Source: Chrysogorgia sp. JL179-B06
Taxonomy: Eukaryota; Cnidaria; Anthozoa; Scleralcyonacea; Chrysogorgiidae
Assembly (NCBI GenBank): GCA_035772405.1
Contig: JAYKKM010000057.1
Coordinates: 505,501-569,500, forward strand
Direction: 5' to 3'
DNA length: 64,000 nt
Part shown: positions 30,578 to 39,150 of the stretch, piece by piece
Layout: the number at the start of each line of letters is the position of its first letter
How positions within the stretch are numbered: the first letter of the stretch is position 1
Notes under the pieces: model-generated
Databases searched by the model: none
What the model saw: only the letters and a program-made list of their open reading frames with translations
Told to the model about the DNA's origin: nothing
Program-made: the position numbers and the translations under genes

Positions 30578-31279
30578 ATGACGCGAAAGTTGACGGTACT
30601 CATTGAAGGTGCGGAAAAAGTTGTGTCCTTTGACAACGCGATGATGGTCATACACGATAACCCGTACATTGTGGTCAAGACAGCCACTGTGTTTTGGGAC
30701 TACCATAACACAACAAACGACGACAGCATTCAGGTCTTCACGCTGGATAACTCTAGGGTTGGCTCTTTTAAAAAGATTAAAGTGGGTGAAGGGTACTTTA
30801 GCTTCGACGCATTGGTCAAAGTCTTGAAACACGAGTCTAGCGAGCTTAAGGTGGATCTTGAGATAGAGAAACTAGTGCCCACAGGCAAATGTAGGGTCAA
30901 GGTTAGTAGTTCAGCTGTGTTAGACACCCTTGGGCCTCTACTTGGTTTCGCGAAGGGTGAGGTGATTCAGAATGACTCACAGTGGCACACTAGCCCAAAC
31001 GAGGTCGACATGTATAGAGGCCTGAAGTACATAGAAGTCTCGTGTGACGTTGTTGAGACGGAGAGCGACGTGGGTATTGATGGGAAGCGTAGCGATGTGA
31101 TCACAACGTTGCCAATACCTACCGAACAGTCATTGAAAGGGTCAGTGCAACGCCATGTAGACATTGAGTCAAAGGTGGGCATTAAAAAAGGTGTTTACTC
31201 AAGTATGACGTTTCGCGTCAAACCAAATAACGACGATCTCAAAATTGGCGCGGTGTTATTGGAACTGTATATTGTGTGA
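30578..31279 (+). CDS. probable minor capsid (penton-type) protein
   Basis: About 234 codons from the ATG at 30578 (MTRKLTVLIEGAEK); an in-frame ATG three codons earlier (30569) is possible. The C-terminal half carries LGPLLGFAKGE, EVDMYRGLKYIEVSCDVV, LKGSVQRHVDIESKVGIKKG and a final strand LKIGAVLLELYIV. This 'LGF…VDMYRGLxYIxVxCDLV…VxLELxI' layout is what I know from small single-jelly-roll capsid proteins of Polintons and their relatives. It precedes the integrase with a 5-bp gap. Family assignment is by pattern memory only. Confidence 0.55.
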   Translation: MTRKLTVLIEGAEKVVSFDNAMMVIHDNPYIVVKTATVFWDYHNTTNDDSIQVFTLDNSRVGSFKKIKVGEGYFSFDALVKVLKHESSELKVDLEIEKLVPTGKCRVKVSSSAVLDTLGPLLGFAKGEVIQNDSQWHTSPNEVDMYRGLKYIEVSCDVVETESDVGIDGKRSDVITTLPIPTEQSLKGSVQRHVDIESKVGIKKGVYSSMTFRVKPNNDDLKIGAVLLELYIV

Positions 31280-31284
31280 ATTAT

Positions 31285-32388
31285 ATGGAGCTTGGTGTGG
31301 AAACAGAGCAGGGGTTGAGAGACATTTACTATAATCCTAAGACAGGGTACAGTGGTGCAGAGAGGTTGTATCAAAGTGCGTTGGGAGACGGATTGAAAGT
31401 AACTAGAAAAACAGTGAAAGAATGGTTGACAGCGCAGGACACTTACACTAGGTACAAACCCATTGTGAGAAGACATAAGTTTCGCGCGACTTTTGTTGGG
31501 TTTCTTGGTGAAGAGCTCCAAATGGATTTAGTGGACATGAGTAAGTACTCAAAACAGAACAAGGGGTATTATTGGATACTGACAGGCATTGAAATATTGA
31601 GTAGATACGCTTTTGGAATTGCAGTTTATAGAAAAGACGCTAAGAACATGACTAAGGCTGTTGGAAAATTGTTGGTTGACTTTAAAGATCGGTTTGGAAC
31701 CACACCTAAGTTAGCGCAATTTGACGATGGACTTGAATTCTACAACGTTGGTGTGAAAAGTTTGCTGAGAAAACATGGTGTTGAATATTTCAGCACTAAG
31801 AGCGATAAAAAGGCTGCTGTTGTTGAGCGTTTCAATAGAAGTCTCAAGAGTATTATGTGGAAGTATTTTTATACCCGTGGAACGTACAAATGGATTGACG
31901 TTCTCGACCAGTTTGTGAGCAATTATAATAGCAATGTGAATCGAAGTATTATGATGAAGCCGAAGGATGTCGATAAGTCAAATGAGGGTGAAGTTTGGAC
32001 CACTTTGTTTGGTCACCAATTTGCAGACAACCCATTGCCAAAGTTTAGAGTTGGCGAATCAGTGAGAATTAGTAAGTACAAGAGTGTGTTCACAAAGGGC
32101 TATGAGGCCAACTTCACTGAGGAGCTGTTTAAAGTGGTGAAAGTTATTCGTGGTGATCCGAATGTGTACGAAATTGAGGACATAAGTGGTGAACAGATTA
32201 TTGGTAAATTTTACGAACAGGAATTATCGCTGGTTAATAAGAAACCTGGTGATGATGTGTACAGAGTTGAAAAGGTGTTGAAAAGAAAGAAAGTCAGAGG
32301 GGAGAAGATGGCGCTGGTCAAGTGGTTGGGTTATGAGAGCAAACATAATTCGTGGATACCAGAAAGCGATATTCAAAATGTGAGCTAG
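31285..32388 (+). CDS. int: retroviral-type integrase with chromodomain
   Basis: 367 codons, intact. Inserts the element into host DNA, giving the 6-bp target duplication. An N-terminal helical region (GYSGAERLYQSALGDG, TRKTVKEWL) precedes the rve core. Catalytic acids: D81 (QMDLVDM), D147 (FDDGLEF) and E181 (VVERFNRS), with 33 residues between the last two. A C-terminal SH3-like part (FRVGESVRISKYK…) is followed by a chromodomain (YRVEKVLKRKK, ALVKWLGYESKHNSWIPESD; about residues 315-365). The chromodomain may direct insertion to chromatin. The ATG at 31285 is preferred over an in-frame GTG. The last ~40 nt are repeated downstream at 33357-33400. Confidence 0.97.
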   Translation: MELGVETEQGLRDIYYNPKTGYSGAERLYQSALGDGLKVTRKTVKEWLTAQDTYTRYKPIVRRHKFRATFVGFLGEELQMDLVDMSKYSKQNKGYYWILTGIEILSRYAFGIAVYRKDAKNMTKAVGKLLVDFKDRFGTTPKLAQFDDGLEFYNVGVKSLLRKHGVEYFSTKSDKKAAVVERFNRSLKSIMWKYFYTRGTYKWIDVLDQFVSNYNSNVNRSIMMKPKDVDKSNEGEVWTTLFGHQFADNPLPKFRVGESVRISKYKSVFTKGYEANFTEELFKVVKVIRGDPNVYEIEDISGEQIIGKFYEQELSLVNKKPGDDVYRVEKVLKRKKVRGEKMALVKWLGYESKHNSWIPESDIQNVS

Positions 32389-32394
32389 TGTAAT

Positions 32395-33345
32395 ATGGCT
32401 GAAGGTGGTTTCGACGACCTTGAGATGGAGAGATCTGACGAGTACAAAGATGTCACTGACGATGAACTAAAGTATAGTCTCGAAAAAGCCACTCAAGATC
32501 GCAGACTAGCTCGGGACGACCCAAACGTCACAGTCGATGAGAAAATTAGACTAATTAGAGTGGAGAGTGGACTGAGGCGTGAACGTGATGTAAGATTTCG
32601 TCAACACATGAAGGAGGATTTTAACGATATTACAACGCGGGTTAATGACATCGTAAGAGATCGTGAAGACGTTGCGGGGAGTGCGCCATTGTTAGACACC
32701 ACACACGCAGAGTACGTCGACATACCTGGACTAACACCAATCGAGAACCACGAGCTGAATAGCATGCTCAATCCAGGTGAGAAGGCGATGTCTGAGTCGA
32801 GAGTAGGCGACACTGGCACATTGCAAATACGAGCAGACCATTTTCAAGACTCGATAAACGAAGCGAGCAAAAGAATAGCGGAGCTTGACAGAGAGGACCT
32901 CACGATCGCAGAGAATGAAGAGTTCATCGATCTAGCTGGGAGAATGATTGGACTTAGACGGGCTAGAGACATGGTTATTGAACAGCGAGAGATGGAGGAA
33001 GTTAGAGAGCAGCAGGAAGTCGACATTGACAGGTTGCAGAAGTTCAAGAAATGGGTTAGAGAAAATATGGTTGGGTCTAGCGCTTTAGCGATTGCAATAG
33101 CTGCAATTATAACAACTATTATTATCGCTGGGAGGTCTAATGTTATGAGAGGCGCTATGGTCACGAGGTCGTTTGAACAGGCTGTTAAAAATGCGATAAC
33201 GAAGATGGGTCCATGGGCTGTTGGATTGGCGAACTTAGTTTATGACGCGCTGGTGGTAGGTGCGAAGGGTCTTGCCTGGTTAGCTCAAAATCTGTGGGTG
33301 TTTGCGGTGACATTCGCGTGGCTTGCGTACAATTATTTAAACTAA
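32395..33345 (+). CDS. coiled-coil protein with hydrophobic C-terminus, copy A
   Basis: 316 codons, intact. Acidic N-terminus, long helical/coiled-coil region rich in R, E and Q (HFQDSINEASKRIAELDRED, MEEVREQQEVDIDRLQKFKK), then hydrophobic segments (SALAIAIAAIITTIIIAG, AVGLANLVYDALVVGAKG, NLWVFAVTFAWLAYNYL). The gene at 33404-34718 is a paralogue with a very similar C-terminal half. It lies between integrase and major capsid genes, so a virion or membrane-penetration protein is plausible. Function unknown. Confidence 0.75.
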   Translation: MAEGGFDDLEMERSDEYKDVTDDELKYSLEKATQDRRLARDDPNVTVDEKIRLIRVESGLRRERDVRFRQHMKEDFNDITTRVNDIVRDREDVAGSAPLLDTTHAEYVDIPGLTPIENHELNSMLNPGEKAMSESRVGDTGTLQIRADHFQDSINEASKRIAELDREDLTIAENEEFIDLAGRMIGLRRARDMVIEQREMEEVREQQEVDIDRLQKFKKWVRENMVGSSALAIAIAAIITTIIIAGRSNVMRGAMVTRSFEQAVKNAITKMGPWAVGLANLVYDALVVGAKGLAWLAQNLWVFAVTFAWLAYNYLN

Positions 33346-33403
33346 AAGCAAACGTAACTTATGGACGCCGGAAAGTGACGTTCAAAATGTGAGCTAATGT
33401 AAT

Positions 33404-34718
33404 ATGGCTGAAGGTGGGGGAGATTACGACGAGATCGAGATGGGGGACTTCGATAAGTACAAAGACATGAGTGATGAGCAACTAGAAGGAGAGCTCACCA
33501 AGACTGATGAGTGGCTCAGCAAGACAAAAGCAAAAAAAGATAAAAAGTGAGCTAGCTAGAAGGCGAGGCGGGAAAAAAGAGACGTCATTTATCGACACTG
33601 ACGATGGTAGAACGGTGACAATAAGGGGGGGCACCAACACAGAAGTCCCAACGTTTGATGTCGACGATTTGCCATCGAATCCTGAGAACCAAATTTTGAT
33701 AAGCTTAGAAAAGTTCATTAGTAATGAAACTGGGGTGCGGTTCAAGCTTGACATTCGTGACTCCGACGTGTCAGCGCTGCGACTCAGAACATCAATAAGC
33801 AAGAATAACAATATGTTATTCAAACCTAAGCTCGTTAGTAACGAACTTGGTAAAAAGCAAATAGTTCTCAAACGTGGGGAGGGTGGTGTTCTGCAGTACA
33901 ACGAGGCTAAGGTTGCGCAACGTGCAGTTGACCAATTTAAAGACTTTTTGTATAAAATCGAAGTCAGCTCGAGAGCCCGTGAGGAAACTGTGAGGAGTCA
34001 ACCATTGTTGGACATCACACACATTGGATATGTCGACAAACCTAGACTAACACCAAACGAGAATCGCGAATTGGGTGGCGCGCTCAATCCAAGTGAGAAT
34101 GTGTTGCGTGAGTCAAGAATAGGTGACACTGGTGCGTTGCAAATACAAGCAGACCATCTTCAAGAAGCGATAGAACACACAAACGAAAGAATAGCAGAGC
34201 TTGAGGGGGGTGGAGAGCATACTGATCCACATGAAAGAGTGATTGGACTTAGACAAACTAGAGGCAGACAGCGTGAGTTTGATGAGCTTATTGGTTTGCG
34301 TGAAAGAGTGAGTGAACTTGGACAAGCCAAAGAAGAAGTCTTAGAGCAACGGCAAATAGAAGAGGTTAGAGAGCAACAAGAAGTCGACATTGACAGATTG
34401 CAGAAGTTCAAGAAGTGGGCTAAAGAAAATATAGTTGGGTTGAGCGCTGTAGCAATTTCAATGGCTGGGATTATAACAACTACTATTATCGCTGGGAGGT
34501 CCGCTGTTGTGAAAGGCGCTATGGCCACGAGGTCATTTGCACAGGCTGTTAAGAATGCGATAATGAAGATGGGTCCATGGGCTGTTGGGTTGGCTAATTT
34601 AGTTTACAACGCGTTGACGTTGGGTGCGAAGGGTCTCGCATGGTTGGCTCAAAATCTGTGGGTACTCGCGGTGGTACTCGCGTGGTTTGTGTATGATTAT
34701 TACAAGCTAAAACGGTAG
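33404..34718 (+). pseudogene. coiled-coil/hydrophobic protein, copy B (frameshifted)
   Basis: Starts at 33404 with MAEGGGDYDE, like copy A (MAEGGFDDLE), then shifts frame near an A7 run at about 33527-33536 and continues in the frame ending at 34718. The N-terminal part is about 100 residues longer than in copy A (a segment with SFIDTDDGRTVTIRGGTN). The C-terminal half, from PLLDITHIGYVDKPRLTPNE to the end, closely matches copy A, including the three hydrophobic segments. The duplication unit starts inside the integrase 3' end, because the sequence before the ATG repeats the integrase end (WTPESDVQNVS and stop). If the A-run shift is a sequencing error, this is a functional gene. Confidence 0.7.
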
Positions 34719-34755
34719 TCTCAGCTTCGGGGGTAACAAAACATATGTAAAGTAT

Positions 34756-35994
34756 ATGAACGTTACGTCAGCGGAGTTGAGCCCTGGTTTTAGACGAGCG
34801 ACTATGGGTGTCATAAAAGGGGTGAGAACGCAGCATGTGATCACGTTGAACCCTAATAAAGTCAGCCCTGGTGAGGAACTCTACATTGACATACCAAAGC
34901 TCAAGGTTAGTAGCTGTTTGGTGCCTGGATCGTTGGGTCTAGTGTTCGACTTTAAGAATGCAAACGCCAAAAGCTGGTTCTTGAACAATGTGAGCAAGTT
35001 GTTGGTTGAGAAGCTTGTTGTGAGACTAGCTGGAGAAGCTGTGTATGACAACAGTGGGGAAAATTACACTGGTGTTTATCGCGACCTTTGGGAAAGTGTC
35101 ACTGTGCGAGACCAAATGATCGATTATGGTATTGGTGGTGAGAACTTGAGAAAGTTAATTTCCAAGGATGACAGTGGTGCGACGAGTGGGAACGTCGCTA
35201 AAGTTAGTGACGCGTTGATGTTTGGTGTGATTGGAACGAAACAGCGAATAAAGCTTGGTAAAATCATGAATGACCACGGGTTGTACGCTCCTTTTAGCAT
35301 GAATAACAACTTGCAGTATGTGATCACACTCCCGAAGGCTACAGACATCATGGTGGCTCAATCCGGTAGCGCTGTGGGTGGATACACTCTGGAGAACCTC
35401 GAGCTTGAGTACGAAACGATTGATAACCAGGAGCTCGCTGATGAAATAGCGTCAGGCTATGCAAGTGGTCGTAGTTTGTCATACGAGCACGTTACATTGA
35501 TGAAAACCGCTGAATGGGATAAGGGCACGACCATTGTGAACGAAAATGTCAATCTGCCAAGAAAAAGCATGAAGGCGATTGTGTTGCTATTCACGAATAA
35601 GGTGCGAACAGACAGTGAGGAGTTTCTCTACCCAAACATTGAGAGCGTTAGAGTCACAATCGAAGGTGTGCCAAATAGTGTGTACTCACAAGGCATTCCA
35701 AAGTCGAAGTTCTACGCAGAGGCGAAACGGTTGTTTGGTTTGGGTGAGGAACACGCTCAGTTCATGACCATACAGAAATTCTATAAAGATGGCTTTGCGT
35801 TAGTCATCGACTTGAGGAGCGTTCAAAATAATCGCAATGTCGCCACCGGTAAAAAAATTGTGAACACACAATCCGGCGTGCTTCTTGAGATCACTAAAAA
35901 AGCGACGACTGCAAATGTCATGTGTAGGGTGTTTGTGATAAGCGATGGGCTGGTAAACTTCATGAACAATGGGTTGCAATCAATCCAGTATTAA
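34756..35994 (+). CDS. major capsid protein, double jelly-roll
   Basis: 412 codons, intact. N-terminal TQHVITLNPNKVSPGEELYI and DIPKLKVSSCLVPGSLGLVF, then WFLNNVSKLLVEKLVVRLAG, LYAPFSMNNNLQYVITLP and YTLENLELEYETIDN follow the pattern of Polinton major capsid proteins (hexon-like double jelly-roll): the 'LNPxxxxPGExLYIxIPKLK…LVPGS' start and the 'L…ENLxLEYETI' linker between the two rolls. Forms the icosahedral shell in polintoviruses. It is followed at 15 bp by the packaging ATPase, the usual pairing. A GGGGGTAAC-type motif lies about 25 bp upstream. Confidence 0.9.
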   Translation: MNVTSAELSPGFRRATMGVIKGVRTQHVITLNPNKVSPGEELYIDIPKLKVSSCLVPGSLGLVFDFKNANAKSWFLNNVSKLLVEKLVVRLAGEAVYDNSGENYTGVYRDLWESVTVRDQMIDYGIGGENLRKLISKDDSGATSGNVAKVSDALMFGVIGTKQRIKLGKIMNDHGLYAPFSMNNNLQYVITLPKATDIMVAQSGSAVGGYTLENLELEYETIDNQELADEIASGYASGRSLSYEHVTLMKTAEWDKGTTIVNENVNLPRKSMKAIVLLFTNKVRTDSEEFLYPNIESVRVTIEGVPNSVYSQGIPKSKFYAEAKRLFGLGEEHAQFMTIQKFYKDGFALVIDLRSVQNNRNVATGKKIVNTQSGVLLEITKKATTANVMCRVFVISDGLVNFMNNGLQSIQY

Positions 35995-36009
35995 ATCAAA
36001 CGTGGGTTA

Positions 36010-36609
36010 ATGGAGACTCCGTTTAATATGTTAATTGTTGGTATGACAGCTTGTGGTAAGACACATTATTTGCTGGAAACACTAGAGTCTGAGTATCGTG
36101 GTAAATTTGACTACATTGTGTTGATTTGCCCCACTTTTGAGTGGAACAAAGCGTATCAAGATTGGAAATATGTACGCGACCCTGATGTGTTGGCGATAGA
36201 CTGTGCGCAGGATAATGTTGACGCTGTTCTCAAGTGTGTGACGAACGTTTTTAAAGGCACTAACACTCTGATTGTGTTGGACGACTGCGCGAGTGGGCAT
36301 GACGTCAAAAATAGGACTAGTCAATTAGTCAACTTGGCTTTTAGTGCACGACATTTTATGTTGAGCATTATTGTCATCACACAACAACTGACGTCGATCG
36401 CGAAACCGTATAGAGAAAACATTAGTAAGCTCGTTTGCTTTTACTGTCCGAGCAGAAGTGATATGAAGGTCGTTATCGACGATTACCTTGGAAACATTAG
36501 CAGAGAAAAATCGTCGGCGATTGTGACCGCACTAAAAAATAATAAGTACGCTAGACTTGAAATCTCACTACGCTATCCATACAGTCACGAAGTTGTTATT
36601 CCGCAATAA
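36010..36609 (+). CDS. genome-packaging ATPase (FtsK/HerA, A32-like)
   Basis: 199 codons, intact. Walker A GMTACGKT (residues 11-18), Walker B LIVLDDC (87-93) and the sensor VITQQ follow the A32/FtsK-HerA pattern of Polinton and large-virus packaging motors. Pumps DNA into the preformed capsid. Size is normal. It lies directly after the major capsid gene and 3 bp before the last gene. Confidence 0.95.
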   Translation: METPFNMLIVGMTACGKTHYLLETLESEYRGKFDYIVLICPTFEWNKAYQDWKYVRDPDVLAIDCAQDNVDAVLKCVTNVFKGTNTLIVLDDCASGHDVKNRTSQLVNLAFSARHFMLSIIVITQQLTSIAKPYRENISKLVCFYCPSRSDMKVVIDDYLGNISREKSSAIVTALKNNKYARLEISLRYPYSHEVVIPQ

Positions 36610-36612
36610 AAT

Positions 36613-37125
36613 ATGGGTATAAGTAATAGCGCGATGGTGAAACGCAAAAGTGAAGAAAACCCCACGATTGAGGAATTAGTTGAGGACACTGATGGTGCTT
36701 CGACTGCGGAAGACAATATTGACGTTAGGAGATCCGAACTCATTAGACTGTCCGGTGACGGTGTGGTAAGTCAGTCCGAAGCGTACATTAAAAAAGCGTC
36801 CGCAAAAGTTATTGATAAGATATGGCACCAATACGAGTTGAAGAGAATGGAAATCGCAAACGCTTTTCTCACCGACTTGCTAATCAGCAAATTCGCTAGC
36901 TTACTAGATGGGTTGAACGCTATAGAAAACCCTGACGAACTAAATGACGAACTACAAAAAGACCCGCTATTAAAGAAAGATGTTGAGAGCATTGTCGCGA
37001 TTGTGACACCGTATGTGCCTTTCTTGGGCTTGTTGTCGGGAGGAATCACAACGTCAAAATATGTGTACGATCACCACTTTAAAAGTGAGGCGACAAACGC
37101 TGAGAATAGTGAACAAACGGACTAA
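36613..37125 (+). CDS. N-myristoylated membrane-type protein
   Basis: 170 codons, intact. MGISNSAM is a good N-myristoylation signal. A charged helical middle (YIKKASAKVIDKIWHQYELK) and one hydrophobic segment (IVAIVTPYVPFLGLLSGGI) follow. The last ~12 codons and the stop lie in the right TIR. Second myristoyl-type protein of the element. Function unknown; a virion membrane-associated role is possible. Confidence 0.7.
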   Translation: MGISNSAMVKRKSEENPTIEELVEDTDGASTAEDNIDVRRSELIRLSGDGVVSQSEAYIKKASAKVIDKIWHQYELKRMEIANAFLTDLLISKFASLLDGLNAIENPDELNDELQKDPLLKKDVESIVAIVTPYVPFLGLLSGGITTSKYVYDHHFKSEATNAENSEQTD

Positions 37126-37209
37126 TCTATTATTAACAGGTGGCAATAATCTAATTTGCATAACAGGTGGCAATTTTATCACGCGTGAGACACTTTTACG
37201 ATACATAAA

Positions 37210-37600
37210 TTTGTAAAAATGTAATTTGACAAATTTGTGAAAATGTTGAAACGGCACTTTCTATTTTTTAAATGTGATTTGACAAATTTGTGAAAATGTG
37301 ATTTGACAAATTTGTGAAAATGTTGAAACGACACTTTCTATTTTTTTTAAATGTGATTTGACAAATTTGTGAAAATGTTGAGACAGCACTTTCTATTTTT
37401 TAAATGTGATTCGACAAATTTGTGAAAATGTTGAAATGACACTCTCTATTTTTTAATATGTGAGAGTGGGCTCGTACCACATTTTATTTTTTTTAACACG
37501 CGAAAATGTTGAAATGACACTTTCTATTTTTTCCTAAATGTAATTTGACATAAATTTGTGAGAATTTTGAAACGACTATTTTTTAAATGTGGCTGAAATG
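37210..37600. repeat. TIR minisatellite, right
   Basis: Inverted counterpart of 19630-20000 with the complementary unit (GTGAAAATGTTGAAACGAC, CTATTTTTTAAATGTG). Unit order differs slightly from the left side. Confidence 0.85.
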
Positions 37601-37737
37601 GTGTCAAATTTAGCGAGAGTCGCGATTTAGTATAAACTTAGTATTGTTTCGCTAGTCTCGCGTGTGTTTGACATCAATTTAGTAGAAAACGTGCGAAGGG
37701 TGTCTAGATTGACTAACGATTGACTAACGATCGCTGT

Positions 37738-37906
37738 AGTAGTATAGCAAGTAGGGTTGAGAGCTTATTCGACTTCAAACGTGAATATAAACACCAAAAC
37801 ATCACCAAATTTGTCGAGTCGTGACTTGGCAAAATTTGGTGATGTTTTGGTGTTTATATTCACGTTTGAAGTCGATTGGGCTCGCAGCCCTACTTGCTAT
37901 ACTACT
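37738..37906. repeat. terminal 169-nt fold-back palindrome, right
   Basis: Same length and same arrangement as 19325-19493 when read from the element end, including the orientation of the loop, so the two ends are not in opposite flip/flop configurations. Confidence 0.9.
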
Positions 37907-37912
37907 GAAACA
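37907..37912. repeat. right 6-bp target duplication (GAAACA)
   Basis: Identical to 19319-19324. Confidence 0.95.
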
Positions 37913-38111
37913 AGATGCCAATTCATGGTAGATATACCAGGCCTATAGTTTATAAGGACTGAAAGGCTTAAGTTCGTGCAGAACAAAAGAAACTCAAATG
38001 CTCAGAAGAATTATGTGCGTTTAGACTCTCATGGGAATTTGAGATTCCCACCTGGTTTCTATTTTATTAATTGTCAGCACAAAACAATATGCAAATTTTT
38101 AGTCAACTTAC

Positions 38112-38219
38112 ATATCCACTTTCGTCAAGGAAAACGAACATCTCTGGAGATAATAAGCACGTCGAAGCTCGAAATTCTACTCTAGCATCTTCGCATCTTT
38201 GTTGTGCAATTTTGCTTAA
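38112..38219 (-). pseudogene. IS630-like transposase, exon 2 (first catalytic Asp)
   Basis: Bounded by TTTTATAG/ and /GTAAGT. Encodes LSKIAQQRCEDARVEFRAST and the catalytic block MFVFLDESGY, with the first Asp of the DDE triad. Joins exon 1 in phase 0 and exon 3 (19258) in phase 0. The Polinton lies in the intron between exons 2 and 3. Confidence 0.75.
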
Positions 38220-38313
38220 CTATAAAAGAGATTTCAGCAAGCCGTTAATTAATACATCAGTCTTATTTTTACAAAATCATCATCGTAAAACCATACGATA
38301 GACATGCACTAAC

Positions 38314-38667
38314 CTTCTTCCGAGTTATGTTGTTTTTTCTTAAATAGTAATGGAGAGTGGAGCATGCATATTGCGACCCTGTTTCTTCATATACTTTGTC
38401 GAATACTTCTACAATCGTTCTGTCTGGATACTGCAGCAGCAATTCCATTATTACCAGTTCTTTGTGTGGATGTATTGATATACAATAATACGGTCTACCG
38501 ATGATAGCCGTGCCGATATTTCCTAAATTTCTGAACTTTTGAATAAAGTGATTTATCGTTTTACTCGATATCTGTAGGTAAAAACTCACTTCCTGGAGCT
38601 CAATACCCACTATTTCCGTCAACCAAATTGCTCTCCATCGTAAATATTGACTGTATGCGGCCGGCAT
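38314..38667 (-). pseudogene. IS630-like transposase, exon 1 (HTH domain)
   Basis: 118 codons from an ATG at 38667 to a donor AAG/GTTAGT. The peptide (YLRWRAIWLTEIVGIELQEV, LQISSKTINHFIQKFRNLGN, GRPYYCISIHPHKELVIMEL) follows the helix-turn-helix pattern of IS630-like transposases (LRWRxxW…YxxIAxxLxVSxxTVxRxxxRFxxTGxV…GRP). A second copy lies in the left arm at 17001-17285. Confidence 0.8.
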
Positions 38668-38771
38668 TCTAACAAAGCGTTCCTGAATTTAAATAAGAAT
38701 TCCCAACCTACCTTGCGCGCTTAATGTTTAAGGTTTATATGTTTCAAAAACAACCTTTTTTGAATTGACTG
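38350..38771 (-). repeat. right long terminal inverted repeat of the IS630-like element
   Basis: Inverted match to 16850-17270. Includes most of transposase exon 1. Confidence 0.8.
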
Positions 38772-38849
38772 TATATGTTCTATTTAAGAAGCTAAATAAA
38801 CCACTGCTTTAACATATTTTTATTAACATATTTTTTTCATTTACCCCAG

Positions 38850-38925
38850 CTACAAGACATACAGATGCCAGTGTTTCAAACGCCGAGGAGATACATTGCT
38901 TATGCTTCCAATCTTCGCTGGACAG
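38850..38925 (+). pseudogene. PHD-finger gene, exon 2
   Basis: Flanked by TTACCCCAG/ and /GTAAAC. It joins the 16836 donor in phase 1 and the next exon in phase 2, giving TTRHTDASVSNAEEIHCLCF, which supplies the first CxC pair of the PHD finger. Confidence 0.7.
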
Positions 38926-39150
38926 GTAAACATCTTTTGGTTGTCAGTAATTAGCTTGTTTATATATAAATTATATACCTTAATGTTTTGTACTGCACGT
39001 AAGCTAGGTTACTTTTTAATTAGCTATAATGTGTGAGAATACTAGATTGCTTGTGTTACGTATATTTGGGTAAGAATGTTGTCACATGCATTCAATAACA
39101 TTGTGTTTTAATGTTATTTAAATTTTGAATGTTTTTTCCTTTTATATCAG

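Larger units (their letters stand above)
19325..37906 (+). mobile_element. Polinton/Maverick, complete, 18,582 bp
   Basis: Ends begin AGTAGTATAGCAAGTAGGG and are inverted at the right end. The 6-bp sequence GAAACA directly flanks both ends (19319-19324 and 37907-37912), the target duplication length typical of Polintons. The TIRs are about 800 bp. The element encodes pPolB, retroviral-type integrase, major capsid protein and packaging ATPase, the defining set of Polintons/polintoviruses, plus about fourteen other proteins. Genes form four blocks: leftward 20168-25318, rightward 25449-26745, leftward 26983-30556, rightward 30578-37125. Spacing is tight, with overlapping or abutting genes. No introns are apparent inside, in contrast to the surrounding genes. 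Breaks are limited to two frameshifts in polB and one in 33404-34718, which suggests a fairly recent insertion. Confidence 0.97.
37088..37906 (-). repeat. right terminal inverted repeat of the Polinton
   Basis: Inverted partner of 19325-20122. It contains an extra copy of the 11-bp ATTGACTAACG and a slightly different number of minisatellite units. The last codons of the gene at 36613-37125 lie inside it. Confidence 0.9.
16850..38771 (-). mobile_element. IS630/Tc1-like transposon carrying a Polinton
   Basis: Inverted ends start CAGTCAATTCAAAAAAGGTT at 16850 and on the minus strand at 38771, with TA on both sides (16848-16849 and 38772-38773), as expected for the IS630-Tc1-mariner group. About 420 bp of each arm are alike, so the TIRs are unusually long. 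The minus-strand transposase has four exons (38667-38314, 38219-38112, 19258-19013, 18926-17970). Removing the Polinton (18.6 kb) and the 0.68 kb insertion leaves roughly 2.7 kb. The element itself lies in an intron of the PHD-finger gene. Confidence 0.8.

Noticed and set aside
19325..37906. Integrated adenovirus or retrovirus
   Set aside because: The integrase is retroviral in type, but there is no reverse transcriptase, and the polymerase, capsid, ATPase, TIRs and 6-bp duplication together define a Polinton.
37738..37906. Flip/flop isomers of the terminal hairpins
   Set aside because: Read from each end, the loop and arm mismatches have the same order, so there is no sign of inversion by hairpin transfer.
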